NCBI GenBank assembly: GCA_944990035.1
Contig: CALYLX010000031.1
Coordinates: 121,318 to 185,317, forward strand
Length of the DNA: 64,000 nucleotides
Source of the DNA: Clitopilus passeckerianus
Lineage: Eukaryota; Basidiomycota; Agaricomycetes; Agaricales; Entolomataceae
Direction: 5' to 3'
Every line of letters starts with the position of its first letter. The stretch's first letter is position 1. A program made the position numbers and the translations under genes. The notes under the pieces are model-generated. The model was not told the DNA's origin and made no database searches. It worked only from the letters and a program-made list of their open reading frames with translations. Positions 34,686 through 44,938 of the stretch are shown in pieces.

Positions 34686-36080
34686 GCACTAGCGGCCTCA
34701 AACGCGTAGAGGAGCGTTCAAAAATTTCTTCGAGTTCAACTCGAACTGTGTCTTCCAGACTTTCACCGCATCCCTGTCATACGCGATGTATCCGTTCCAC
34801 GCTTGGGCGTTCGAGGCACCATTTCTCCTGTCGAGCATCCACCATTTACCACTATCACACCTACCCACGCGACATCCATCTCCTTTTCTTCTGGCATTAC
34901 TCTTCATATGCTGCATTCATCTTTCCACGTTCACCTTTCCTCATTGTTCACCCATCAACATTCACGTTTATTTGTTTCTGCCTCCATACAGAATCACGAC
35001 CTTTTACGATGTTAAAAGTCTTCCACTTCTATTCTATCCTGGAACTTGATCCAGGCTCCGTAGGCTACGCGTTTTAGCCCTGCATTACCCGCAGCAACAA
35101 ATGCTAGCCTTTACGACTTTTATTCTTCTGAGCTCTCGGAAAGAGCTGATGAATGCCTTTGACGACCTTTTTATACCTCCCATCTATTGCTCGTTACATT
35201 TACGCTTACATTTTACACATTTACTTACACCTTTTAGTAGTTACAGCTTTCTTGCTTCATCATCTTCATCTACTTACCTACCCATCGCATTTACATTTGG
35301 CAGCACCTCATAATTGTCTCCTCATCCTCATTTTCTGTTTCCCCATCAATTGTAACGACTAGACATGCATCCCCTTCCCTCCCATGTTCCGTATGCATCC
35401 TTTCTCCCATTGCTTTCCTTGCTCTCGAAGCTTTACATACGTTCTTACGACTGGCAATGACACTTGAAATGTCGGCTATCCCACAAGATACCATATTTAA
35501 AATGTCGATTTTTCCAGTACATACAACAAAGAATATCTGATCCCAAACATCATGATTAGGTACAACGTGGAGCCTACTCTGAAAATAACTTATAATACAT
35601 ATATGGTTGTAATTTGACACCGTCAATGATGGTCCACGGGTGTCTTACTTCTTGTCGTCTGGTTGAAACGGGGTGCACGTTAGGACAGGATGGGAACCGC
35701 GCCCAAACGTTGATAGAACAGGCGGATCCCAACTAAGTACCGCGATGACGGCCAAAGGCTCCTCGCTTTCGCTGCGTTGCCTGATCAATGGAAGGTGCGG
35801 TGGTGTTAGGCCCCTTAGAGATATAAAGCATCATCCAATGGTATAAGAGCTTCTTCCAACCCGCAGCAGCTGGTGGAGACCATTTCCCCTGATCTGCAGT
35901 TCGAATCCACGCCCAAGTTCTCATTGATCACCTGCCATTCCGTCGCCTTTCCTACCCCATATAATGCGGACAGCAAGGCATGCTCTCCTCATACGCGAGC
36001 CCAAGTCATCATTCCATATTCATCAATCCTGTTTTGAGCCGAGCACGACCACCACTCTCGACACGGACGTGTTTCTGAAA
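34686..36080. other. Intergenic, pyrimidine-rich then tRNA-like fragment
   Basis: 34740-35340 is strongly C/T-rich and yields overlapping frames on + that look like composition artefacts, probably 3' untranslated sequence. Around 35835-35925 a B-box-like CAGTTCGAATCCA occurs near an A-box-like TGGTATAAGAGC, but no acceptor or T stem pairs, so I do not call a tRNA. The left end of the guanylyltransferase gene begins at 36081. Confidence 0.45.
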
Positions 36081-37862
36081 TCAGCGCTGTATGCCTGCGA
36101 TTTCTTGAGGACCGCCGACCTTGCTCCACGGGGAAGTAGCCAGAGGGCCATACCTCAACACTGCTGCGGGAGGGGCAACGTGTTTACTAACTGCTGGTAG
36201 ACTGGCCGGATGGGGTGGCAAAGGCGTTGGGCCAGTGTGATGCTGAGGAACATGTTGAGTTTGTGATGGAGGGTGGGTTTGAGGCTGAGAGGTCGCAGGC
36301 TGTCCCTGTCGAGCCTTCCAGGCAGTCCGAATATTGTTTGATCGTGCGAGGAGCTGATCCTTTTCTACGCCGTCAATAATGGTCTGGATGATGTTTTCTA
36401 CGACATTTCGGTGATTTCCGTTCGGTTTGTCGTCTCTGAAGCGCATCATGCGCCAACGTGAAATGGCTTGATCCCAGTGAACTTCTACGACGCGATCGTC
36501 AATTTGTTCTCGTGAAGCCTTCAGCCTGAAAAGAAGTGTAAAACGCGTTAACAGTCGTCAACCTGACCGCCAAACAACGAGATCTTACCTCTCCCACTCA
36601 TCGTCGTCGACATACATTTCATCGTACGGTTCATATTTGGCGACACCTCTTTCATCACCACACCAGACGTGGAGAAGGAAGATAGGTTTGGCATGAAAAT
36701 CGGGTTGGCTGGGCTGTCCGCGCAATGGGGGAAAACGCAGAACAAGTTTGAAGTCTATGGAGTTTTCTGAGGGTGGCTTCCATTTCATTCTGCAAAAGCG
36801 GTTGAATTCTACGGCACTCGAGAAAAAGCTACTAAGCTTACATGTTGGGGTCAGTTCCAGGCTGGTAGGGCGTGTTAACGCAAGTATATATGAGTCCGTC
36901 ATTCCCATGTTGCAGATTGGGGATGTCCAGGTTGAACACCTTCTCGACGTGGTAGGAGAAATTTATATCTTTCACCTTCACACTGATAGGACTAAGCACA
37001 GAATGGCGTTAGGTACAATGACGACTTACTCGAATGGCTGGGATGCCACCGTTTGAGGATGGTCCTTCATCATTTGAGCGTAAGGTTTATAAAACCATTC
37101 TTTCAGCCTCTATTTCCGAGGTCAGTTTCAAAGCAGAGGGCCGGGCACCACGTGCGTTTCTTACTCCGTATCTTTTGTCCAGGGGTCGTGACATGACATT
37201 TTGTTCGTCCACCACCATGCAATCGAAAGCAAGATAGCGCAGGGTTTCCTGCAGGTCAATCCAGGTAAGCAACCAGGGGTTCAATCAGCAGGGTTAGAAA
37301 TCACCTTTTTGGTGCGCGGATCCACGTCAATGACAAGTTCACCGTCTAGCAGGGTATCTCGCAGAGGTACATAAGGATTTTCATGATGAGGAAAGAAAAT
37401 GCCAGCAAGCTGGCGATAGGTATTATGTCGATCGATCTGTCGAACCTGTCAGTCTATCCGTCGGTGGATTCGCGAAGAGAGAGCACCAACAAGATACAGA
37501 GCTTGGTCCTTTGTGGCCACGTTCGTATTTATGAAGAACAGAACTCGAACGCCATCAGACTTTTCGCATACCCAGTAGCTGTCGGCACATTCGTCAGCAG
37601 GCAGCAGCGCACGCGTAATTACGCGACCACGCACTCTTGCTTTTCCAACTTATCGAGGTCTCTTGTGCCAAAGCTGACTGGCTGGCTCCCTGGAAATCTA
37701 ACAACCGCAGAAACCCTCAGACGAGCAACATCGCTTATTTTGTCCACAAACTAACCTTGGGTGGTCCATACGACACAACCGGGCGACATGATCCTTCAGC
37801 CATCTTTCTTGGTCAGAATTTCGTGGCACAACATTTCCAGGCAATTCCGGTATGGTTGGCAT
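36081..37862 (-). CDS. CEG1: mRNA capping enzyme, guanylyltransferase subunit
   Basis: Transfers GMP from GTP to the 5' diphosphate end of nascent mRNA in the nucleus. The minus strand starts MPTIPELPGNVVPRNSDQER at 37862. Nucleotidyltransferase motifs in order are the covalent-lysine motif EKSDGVRVLFF (KxDG), TLLDGELVIDVDPRTKK, RYLAFDCMVVDEQNV followed by the conserved PLDKRYG, HGNDGLIYTCVNTPY and LKWKPPSENSIDFKLVLRFP. An OB-fold part contains HVWCGDERGVAKYEPYDEMY and RWRMMRFRDDKPNGN, then a Gln/Pro/His-rich tail. At least seven introns. The fungal enzyme is a separate protein from the triphosphatase, and no triphosphatase domain is fused here. Confidence 0.93.
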
Positions 37863-38126
37863 CCCTGCCAGAGGGTTGAAGATATTGGGCGTCGAGAATG
37901 TAGAGCGCAGTGTTCATGCACTACCAAACTGGGCTACCGGGAACCTTACGTAAACCCTCACGGAAATTCTTCCGAAGTCCGATTCTTACCCGGTGTTCTT
38001 TGAGGTCAAGTCAAAAAACAATGGTTTCTGGTTTCGAGGCCCCGAACAGGATCACGAACCTAATCATTCTCGACCGCTACATTACATTTTCAAAAAACAG
38101 TCTAGAAAAGGCAGCAATGGCACCGT

Positions 38127-38692
38127 TCATATTATGCCAATATATCCATCACCATGGAGGGCTCTCATCACAAGCCTCATTTGCTTGTCGAATACTTCGG
38201 GTGGCAAGGATGCGCAGAACTCTTCTTGTAGCTCCCCTTTCTCCCCATCCTGCGCGTGTTTTCTCAAAAGACGGCTGAAATCGTGAGGGGAGCGACTATG
38301 GTCAATTTGGAATAGTCAGTCCGGGACTTACCCCAAGCCCGGAATATCTAGAGCTCTTGCTGCAATGATCAAGTCATCTCTGTCTTTGTAGCTCATTCCA
38401 AGTACGAATTTCCCTTCCCACTCGTCTGTGCGGTGGTTCCCGAGCTCCGCCTGAACCATGTCGGTCCGATTCTTGTGGTGAGCGCAATATTCCATCGCCT
38501 ACAAATGTATTTCAGAACCTTAACCTAGTCGGAGAACAGGATACTGACATTTCCGAGTGCCCTTCCCTCAACATCTCGCACGGGAACGACCTGACCCTCC
38601 TTCACAGAGATGCAATCGAGGACACGACTTTGCTTGATGGTCTTCTTGTCTACAGCAATGTACTCGCAATCTGCGCTGACGAGGGTAATCAT
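38127..38692 (-). CDS. SKP1-like protein, divergent copy (array member 4)
   Basis: Member of the SKP1 family, the adaptor that links F-box proteins to cullin-1. It splices from 38692 as MITLVSADCEYIAVDKKTIK, then SVKEGQVVPVRDVEGRALGN. After an intron come AMEYCAHHKNRTDMVQAEL and LIIAARALDIPGLG (the NYLDI position of SKP1 replaced by RALDI). After a second intron is an unusual charged C-terminus ending HGDGYIGII. The BTB/POZ-like N-terminal half and the EYC-HH signature are clear. The F-box-binding C-terminal helices of canonical SKP1 (GKTPEEIR ... NEWAEDR) are absent, so ordinary F-box binding is doubtful. About 150 residues. Confidence 0.8.
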
Positions 38693-38994
38693 GGGGGGCC
38701 ATCTTATAGACAGTCCCTTCGCTTCAATGATCTATTCTATGGGATAGGGGAGGTGAATCGTTATTGGAGCCATTCAGGGCGAGGTCTCATGTCGGTGAGC
38801 GATCAGTGAGACTGAGCAAGCCCTCGTAGAATGAAATGGTCTCATAGACCCCACTTAGAACGCCCAGAACCCCTGATAATAATATTTGTGGCTTAGAAAT
38901 TGAGAAGAATATTGGATTTAAATCCGATGAAAATTTCAACTATCAAATTCGAACCAACACCAATCTCGACACTCGGATTCGTTCGGCATTAGGA

Positions 38995-39695
38995 TTAGGA
39001 TCTACCTTCGATCTCGGGGGCTTGCGGATTCTACACCGACTAAATGACACGATGAATATCCTTGAATGGAGGAGTCCACGAAAGCGGGACTTCGTACCTG
39101 AGCCGCCTGGGATTGAAAAGGTGCAGAGATATTGAACATCTCCCTGATTTCTTCTGGACTCTTGCCAATTATCAACGCAGAAATTTTGGAAGTTCCAAGG
39201 TTCCTTCGGGGATGATCAGTATGCATAAAAACACGGTGGAGAATAGAGAATGCGGATCTACAGAAGTGGTGGGATGTTCAGGAAATTGGCAGCCTTGATT
39301 ACTCCAAAACTTCCTTGACTTCAAGGCTAATAAATTGCTTGTCCCATTCTGAGAACTCTTGGAGCGACTTCTTCTGCTCATACGACGCATTGAAAGTTTC
39401 ACCCCTATGATGATTGCAGAACTCTATGATCTAGAGACAGTGATATGATCAGCTCATGAAGCCGTCGGCCATTTGAGGAGCAGTTACTTTCTTGAAGACA
39501 TCTGCGGTAATCTCTGTCAAGGCAACTGGCTCGTTCGAGTCTATTTCTGCAAAGTCTGCTAGCAGGGAGCCTAATCAGCCGTCTGGCCGAGCACTATCCA
39601 GTTCATCGCACTGAACCTCCCAGTATAGCGCTCTGCTTCGCGAGATCGGGTTCCATCGAGAGGACTTTATCATCTGCAGTAAGAAGGGTGACCAT
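38995..39695 (-). pseudogene. SKP1-like gene with a frameshift (array member 3)
   Basis: Starts MVTLLTADDKVLSMEPDLAK at 39695. Introns at equivalent SKP1 positions give VALTEITADVFKK, IIEFCNHHRGETF and EFSEWDKQFISLEVKEVLE, then an immediate TAA. One base later the other frame continues VIKAANFLNIPPLL and, after an intron, LGTSKISALIIGKSPEEIREMFNISAPF, which is the normal SKP1 continuation. One missing G near 39304 on the reported strand explains the break. Everything else, including the GKSPEEIR F-box-binding helix, is present. It is either a young pseudogene or an assembly error. The 3' end near 38995 is tentative. Confidence 0.7.
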
Positions 39696-39873
39696 GACAG
39701 CTCCGTAAAAGACACAGGAAAGCAGAGAAGCGGCGGATACTGTGGAATGCGGTTCGGCTGATTGTATTCGTCTGCTTTTAAAACGACCATGAGCGGACCA
39801 TCAAGCTTTCACGCCTCCGCAGGTGGCAACCCGGCTTAATTAGGACAATTCGGAGATATGCCTAGCCTGGCGT

Positions 39874-40883
39874 CTACTGAATATTATGGATTTTCATACG
39901 GTTCCTATTGAATACAATGACCCGACTCGAGATAGAATGAATAGAAGTGCGAGGATGAATGCGCCGTCTGGTAACCAAATGAAGAAACAAGTCAATAAGA
40001 ACTGAAGGTGATGCACGGGCTGCGATAGTCTGGATGAATGCAAATAGCCTCTGGAGGCGAGAACGATAGTTAGCGACCAGAGAAATCCAGAAACGAAGGA
40101 CCATACTTCGCAGCTCCTCTGGAACCCTCTTCATCATCTTCCTTGAAACGGGGCCAATCTTCTGAGGGCTCTTTGACGCTTTTCTGGCACTACTCTTTGC
40201 CTAGGACAACAACCTTGATCAATTATTGAACTCTGGCGTCTTCTCCTGTACTCACATTGACAACAGGCTTCTCCATAAGAGGCTCGAAATCGATCTCCAA
40301 CCAATCGGCCATTTCCGTCAGCGTCTTCGAAGCCCACATCATCTTAGTGTAAGCTTTGCATCCGAGCGAGCTTGAGCTCTGTTAGCCTCCGGATAGAGAG
40401 TAGTGAAGGGGAAGGAAACATACACCAAGGCGGGTATATCAAGGTAGTACGCCGAGGTGATGATGCACGAGAGCACGTCGGGTTCCATACCGTTGATGAA
40501 TTTCTTGCACCAAGGCGTTACGGACAATTCGCGAGCCTCCTTTACAATGAAGATGGGCGTGCGATCATGATGGTGGGTACAGTATTTGATTATCTGCGTG
40601 GATGCCTGGATTAGCCTGGGGCCGCAGCGTGATACGGCGAGGTTCCGACCTTTTGAAGAATATCGCCCGTGATGTTCGCGACTGGGATAACTTGGCCAGG
40701 TAGAGCTGCATCTGCGAACGCTACAGATCATGTTGGGAGAAAGGCGGGGTGTAAGTACACCGATAGAGGCGTGGAATCAGACAGGAGCACACCATCAAGT
40801 ACCGCACTCTGTTTCAACGCTTTACGATCCGCAAATATTGATTCCCCGTCAGCACTTATAAGGGTCCTCGTGTCACACTTCAT
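39874..40883 (-). CDS. SKP1-like protein with extended C-terminus (array member 2)
   Basis: From 40883 the frame reads MKCDTRTLISADGESIFADR, then after an intron PGQVIPVANITGDILQK, IIKYCTHHHDRTPIFIVKEA, a VTPWCKKFI segment and SAYYLDIPAL (equivalent to ANYLDIKQL). After a further intron comes LGCKAYTKMMWASKTLTEMADWL, where canonical SKP1 has [19 protein letters not shown]. The C-terminus continues about 120 residues past the canonical end, basic and partly hydrophobic, to a stop at 39874. The open frame also extends upstream of the chosen Met to about 41114 through an unrelated segment, so the true start may be farther 5'. SKP1 kinship is clear; function is unknown. Confidence 0.7.
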
Positions 40884-41429
40884 ATCGAATCGGCCGGCGG
40901 AGAGGGAGTCGCGTCGATGTTCAAATATGACCGAGCGGTTCAAGGATAGGCCCAAGGCGGGGAGCGATAGGAGAAAGAGTGTATAGGGACCACCAGTCTG
41001 AGATATATGTAAGGGGATTGTGAGGCTGACCATCCAGCGGTGAGAGTCAGGACCGTCGAGTCTGAGATTTGGCGAATCAAGTGGCGCATTGGAAAAGGGA
41101 CCGTCTAGGTCACAATCTAGAATACAGGAATGAGCTTGTAAACCCCATCAAACGTCGTGGAAGGACTCACCTCCGGTTTGAGAGGATGGTGCTGGGAGAA
41201 GGAACGCTGTAGATTAGAATCAAGCAAAGAACTCGTGACTATATGCGCAGTAAAATTGTTTTATTATCTCAAGCAGTCATATTTATACTGGACAGGGCTC
41301 CTTCCTAATGATTTTCTTCGTTGATGATAGTGATCAAATGCGTTTCTCGAAGAACAGCAGTGAGTGAATACAGGTACAGGCAAAACTGAATGTACAATCG
41401 AAGGCAAAAAAACAAGAACGTGGATGGAT
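40884..41429 (-). other. Spacer between SKP1 and SKP1-like member 2, open on the minus strand
   Basis: From about 41114 down to 40884 the minus strand is open in the frame of the SKP1-like gene, including SLTIPLHISQTGGPYTLFLL and LGLSLNRSVIFEHRRDSL. It is preceded by a plausible intron (41115-41169). A TATAAATA box-like sequence lies near 41280-41290. This could be a 5' leader or an N-terminal extension of the next gene. Confidence 0.35.
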
Positions 41430-42231
41430 TCATCGGTCCTCTGCCCATTCCTGTGTAAACATTTGTCAGTATAATTTATATCATGGATCCACAATGCACT
41501 TACGTTTTCTTTCCTGATTTGAGCCTAAACACAAAGGATCAGGTGAATACGGTTCCACAGAATTAAAGAATATACACGCACCTCTTCCTCAGGGGTGAAG
41601 TCGTTGACGATGTTGAAGAGCTTGCGAATTTCCTCAGGGGTCTTTCCCTTGATCATGTTGGCGACAGTCTTGCAACCGACGTCCCTAGAAACGTGTTCAG
41701 AACACGCGCCGACAGCGTGCAAAACGCCGTCCAATGACTCACAGAAGCTGCTTGATATCGAGGTAGTTAGCAGCTAGGATGATCTCGAAGAGCATCTCCT
41801 GATCAACGGTGATGAACTTTTGGTCCCACTCGCTAATATCAGTAGTGCGCTTGCGGGTCTCATCCTGACTTTGCTCAGAGTCGGCTGCGGGAAGGGGCTC
41901 TCCACGGTGGTGCTCGCAGTATTCCAGAACCTGATAAAGGCAGAACAAAAGCTGGCGTCAATTTCGGTTGTTATCAGCTCGTGAGATGGCGTGTCGGCTT
42001 GCCTTCTTCAAGACGCTGGAAGACACGTTAGGCAAGGGAATGGGTTGATCTGACTCGCCAACATCTATAGACATGGGAGATGGTCAACTGCCGGTCATAT
42101 TTCCTTGAAACTGGGGTGGAAATGCTGTGTAGATATGTACCTTCAAGCATGTTCTTGATGAGCACACTGCGCTCAACGATGTCACGGTCGGTGACAAATT
42201 GCTCATTGTCAGAAGTGACGAGGAGTACCAT
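41430..42231 (-). CDS. SKP1: SKP1, core subunit of SCF ubiquitin ligase
   Basis: Canonical SKP1 that bridges CUL1 and F-box proteins. It reads [94 protein letters not shown] and [20 protein letters not shown], and ends in the C-terminal AQIRKENEWAEDR. The product is about 160 residues with six exons. The second intron begins GCAAGC rather than GT (near 42003) and is needed to join VLKK to VLEYC, a GC-AG intron. The stop complements 41430-41432. It lies divergent from bL27m with about 207 bp between start codons, and it heads the minus-strand SKP1-like array. Confidence 0.95.
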
Positions 42232-42438
42232 TATTGCGTATGTTTAAGAAAGAGAAGAAAAACGAGGAACTTCGTGGCGTTGTAGAGGAATGCTGTTAGA
42301 CTGATGCCTGCAAGATGGCCGTGTTATGAACCAATTTGGATCGGCAATACCCGATGCGTGGACCGCTGTAAATTAGAGTCACTGCGCGTAACGCCAGCAA
42401 CTTGAACGGACCCTTGTTCTTTATTCCTTTTAGTGGCA
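42232..42438. promoter_or_regulatory. Divergent promoter between SKP1 and bL27m
   Basis: 207 bp separate the two start codons, so both promoters must overlap or be adjacent here. No strong TATA box is visible. Confidence 0.6.
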
Positions 42439-43043
42439 ATGTCGTTTATAAACCGTTGCATAAACGTAGCAGCGGGCAGAAACCCTTTCACAGTATTGGG
42501 TACGCCTTTGTCTTTTGTCTCTAACTTTCACTCGTGACGCAACAATAACCTTGCAGGTGCCGTCCGTACTGCCACAAAAAGAGCCGGAGGCACGGTTCAC
42601 AATCATGGAGGTTCGCCAGGCAAACGTTTGGGTGTCAAAAAGTTCTCAGGTGAGTCAATATAGCAAATGACTGATTTCTACCGCCTCTGATATTCGGTGG
42701 CACGTCAAGACCAATACGTGATTCCGGGAAACATCATTGTTCGCCAGCGAGGCACTCTGTTCCATGCAGGGGACCATGTGCGTAAAATTTTGACTCAAGC
42801 TTTGTTCATTATGCTCAAACGATTCCTCTTGTGTTTTAGATAAAAATGGGCCGTGACCACACACTCTACGCCACTGCACCGGGCTATGTGAGGTTCTACA
42901 AAGAAAAATGGATGCGAGGATTCAGGCGATATGTGGGTGTGGTGTTTGAGAGAGGAGAGGTCTTGCCAAGGGACGAAGTCACAAGAGGAAGGAGTCGGTA
43001 CTGCGGTCTTGTAAATCTCAACGCTCTGAAGGCGAGCTCATAA
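42439..43043 (+). CDS. Mitochondrial ribosomal protein bL27m
   Basis: Large-subunit protein near the peptidyl transferase centre. The ATG at 42439 begins MSFINRCINVAAGRNPF, a mitochondrial presequence. After intron 1 come RTATKRAGGTVHNHGGSPGK and RLGVKKFS (the bL27 signature ATKRAGG, GKRLGVK). After intron 2 is QYVIPGNIIVRQRGTLFHAG; after intron 3 KMGRDHTLYATAPGYVRFYK. It continues RRYVGVVFERGEVLPRDE and ends LNALKASS at 43043. The C-terminal extension relative to bacteria is usual for the fungal protein. Confidence 0.93.
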
Positions 43044-43246
43044 TTTACCTCTGCATTTTACACCTCACTACTAGCATTAGACCTAATCAAACTATCCATT
43101 GTGTTCCTTGCTCCCGGGCAGCTTTCAGATTCGACTTGACGCTCCAGATGCTCCCTAGGCCGGAGATTTTAACCTTTACCATATTTCCCCTCTAAATGCT
43201 TGGACTTTGACCCTATTTTTAGCTCCACTCTTAGCATCGAACCGCT

Positions 43247-44117
43247 ATGTCCGAAACTCAGACGGACAACTTTCATCTCTCGTTGACGCCGTTGAAACCT
43301 TCCGGTCAGACATTCTGTCTATTGCCTCCCTCCGTATCTGATTTGTGTCCCATCTGTCAGACCTGCCAGCGGAAGAAACCATCATCACAGCAGCCCAGCG
43401 TTTGATTAAGTCGACTACATCATGGAAACCTGGAAAGACGTATCACCAAGTTGTCAAAACATACCAATCTACGTCGACTACAGGCCAGGAAACCTTGCAC
43501 TGGCACTGTCGTGTGAGCGAGCACACCCCCGAAGAAGCAACCTTCGAACAGTTCTGGGAGAAGTTGGGGAAGGACAAGGCTACAAACGAAGCAGGGTAAG
43601 CATACTGTTTGCGTTCAGATGTTCGTATTGAACCCTATCTAGGTACATCCCGGAGCTGAAAGATGTTAAGCAACTGAAAGTCGTCTCATCCACCGCCGAG
43701 ATCTGGTCACTCTACTACACTTTCCCTCCCCCTGTCTCACCTCGTGTGTTCACTGAACTGCAAGTCTTCTACCTCAGTGAAGGTGGCGAGGGCGTTCCTA
43801 GAACTGGTCTTATCGTCTCAATACCCATTGACCTTTCCGCTGATCCTGAACTGGCAAAACTTGAGAAGAAAGGGGTCAAGGGACGCTATATCAGTATTGA
43901 GCGGCTCCTATTCTTAGAGAACGGCAACACAGAATGGCGCATGGCCACCGCTAGCACACCTGGAGGTTTGATACCGAACTTTATTGCGGAGAGCAGCATG
44001 GATCGCAGTATCACAAAGGTTGGACTTTTCTTTTCCTTGCGAAAGCTAAGACTAACGAGCTCCTCTTAGGATGTACCGCATTTCTTGGAATGGTTGCATA
44101 CCCTTCCAAAGGATTGA
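43247..44117 (+). CDS. DUF3074 (START-like fold) family protein
   Basis: Three or more exons. MSETQTDNFHLSLTPLKPS joins across an intron to DLPAEETIITAAQRLIKSTT, then SWKPGKTYHQVVKTYQ and LHWHCRVSEHTPEEATFEQF. After the next introns are YIPELKDVKQLKVVSSTAEI, WSLYYTFPPPVSPRVFTELQ and ITK-DVPHFLEWLHTLPKD, with a TGA at 44115-44117. About 235 residues. Assignment to the fungal DUF3074 family rests on the WKPGKTY motif, the PPPVSPRVF motif and overall layout. The family has a predicted lipid-binding helix-grip fold and no established function. The frame remains open for 66 codons after the stop. Confidence 0.75.
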
Positions 44118-44938
44118 GCGGGGGGTTCGCTGCAAGTCCCTATCCATGTAATTCATATTCGGACTGAGAATAAATACCTTCCCGATCCTTGGCTAATAAA
44201 GCGTGAAAAGGCAAAAGAGTATCTTTGGCCCGGTAGTCGATTCCAGCGCTTCCCACATAACGCACCCGTCATTAGATGGCTATTGAAGTGCTCGTAAAGA
44301 CATCCAGGGTAATCCTTGAGCTATCCGATGCCATATACCCTGTTGAATATTCCCTGCTGACTTCGGACACTGGTGTATCAACCGCATTGCGCTGCATTAC
44401 CAACTGGGCGCCATCCGCCTGCATGCACCCTACCTCCCCCTCTTCTAGCCCTGAAACCCCGAAGGTCGCGAGTCAACCATCCTCCTTGGCCATAACTAGA
44501 AGCGGAATCATCGCAGAACACATGCGAAGGATGCGAAAGTCGTGATCCAGTGGGGGTACTGGGCGAGGAGTCCAGACAGACTCAAGCCTCAGCTACGCAC
44601 TACCAGGCATCGTCCACACTAGGGCGTTAATGAAGACCCGTCAAATCTTCGACCGCCGTAGTCCTACTGAGCAAGGAATAGCAACGCAGATATGGAGGGG
44701 TGCCTCGCGATACCAAGGAGTATCCGATTAGCTCTATCTAACCTGAATTGTTTCTGCATTTGGCCCGTCTAACCCGGGGGCTATCAGCAAGGAGCGACTA
44801 TCGGCGAATTCGTGAATCTCTTCCAGCATGGTGCCATGGCTGGCATGGGTCAAGTCAGCCACATACTCCAACGGTCGGTCTTCAGGAACCTCGACAAGAT
44901 ATATGATTGGATTCCAGCATAACACAACAGAGATACAT
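44118..44938. other. Intergenic between two convergent genes
   Basis: Immediately after the TGA the same frame stays open to about 44315 (including HVIHIRTENKYLPDPWLIKR); it could be a relic exon. The frame at 44276-44545 has no features. The right part is the 3' flank of the glutamine synthetase-like gene. Confidence 0.4.

Noticed and set aside
34740..35340. Several overlapping + frames rich in Ser, Phe, His and Leu
   Set aside because: They are translations of a C/T-rich tract in all frames, which is expected of untranslated sequence.
35830..35925. tRNA gene suggested by B-box-like GTTCGAATCC and CCA-containing loop
   Set aside because: Neither the acceptor stem, the T stem nor the anticodon stem can be paired; at most a degenerate tRNA-like fragment.
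44276..44545. 89-codon + frame downstream of the DUF3074-like gene
   Set aside because: Overlaps another open frame, with no motif and no splice partner.
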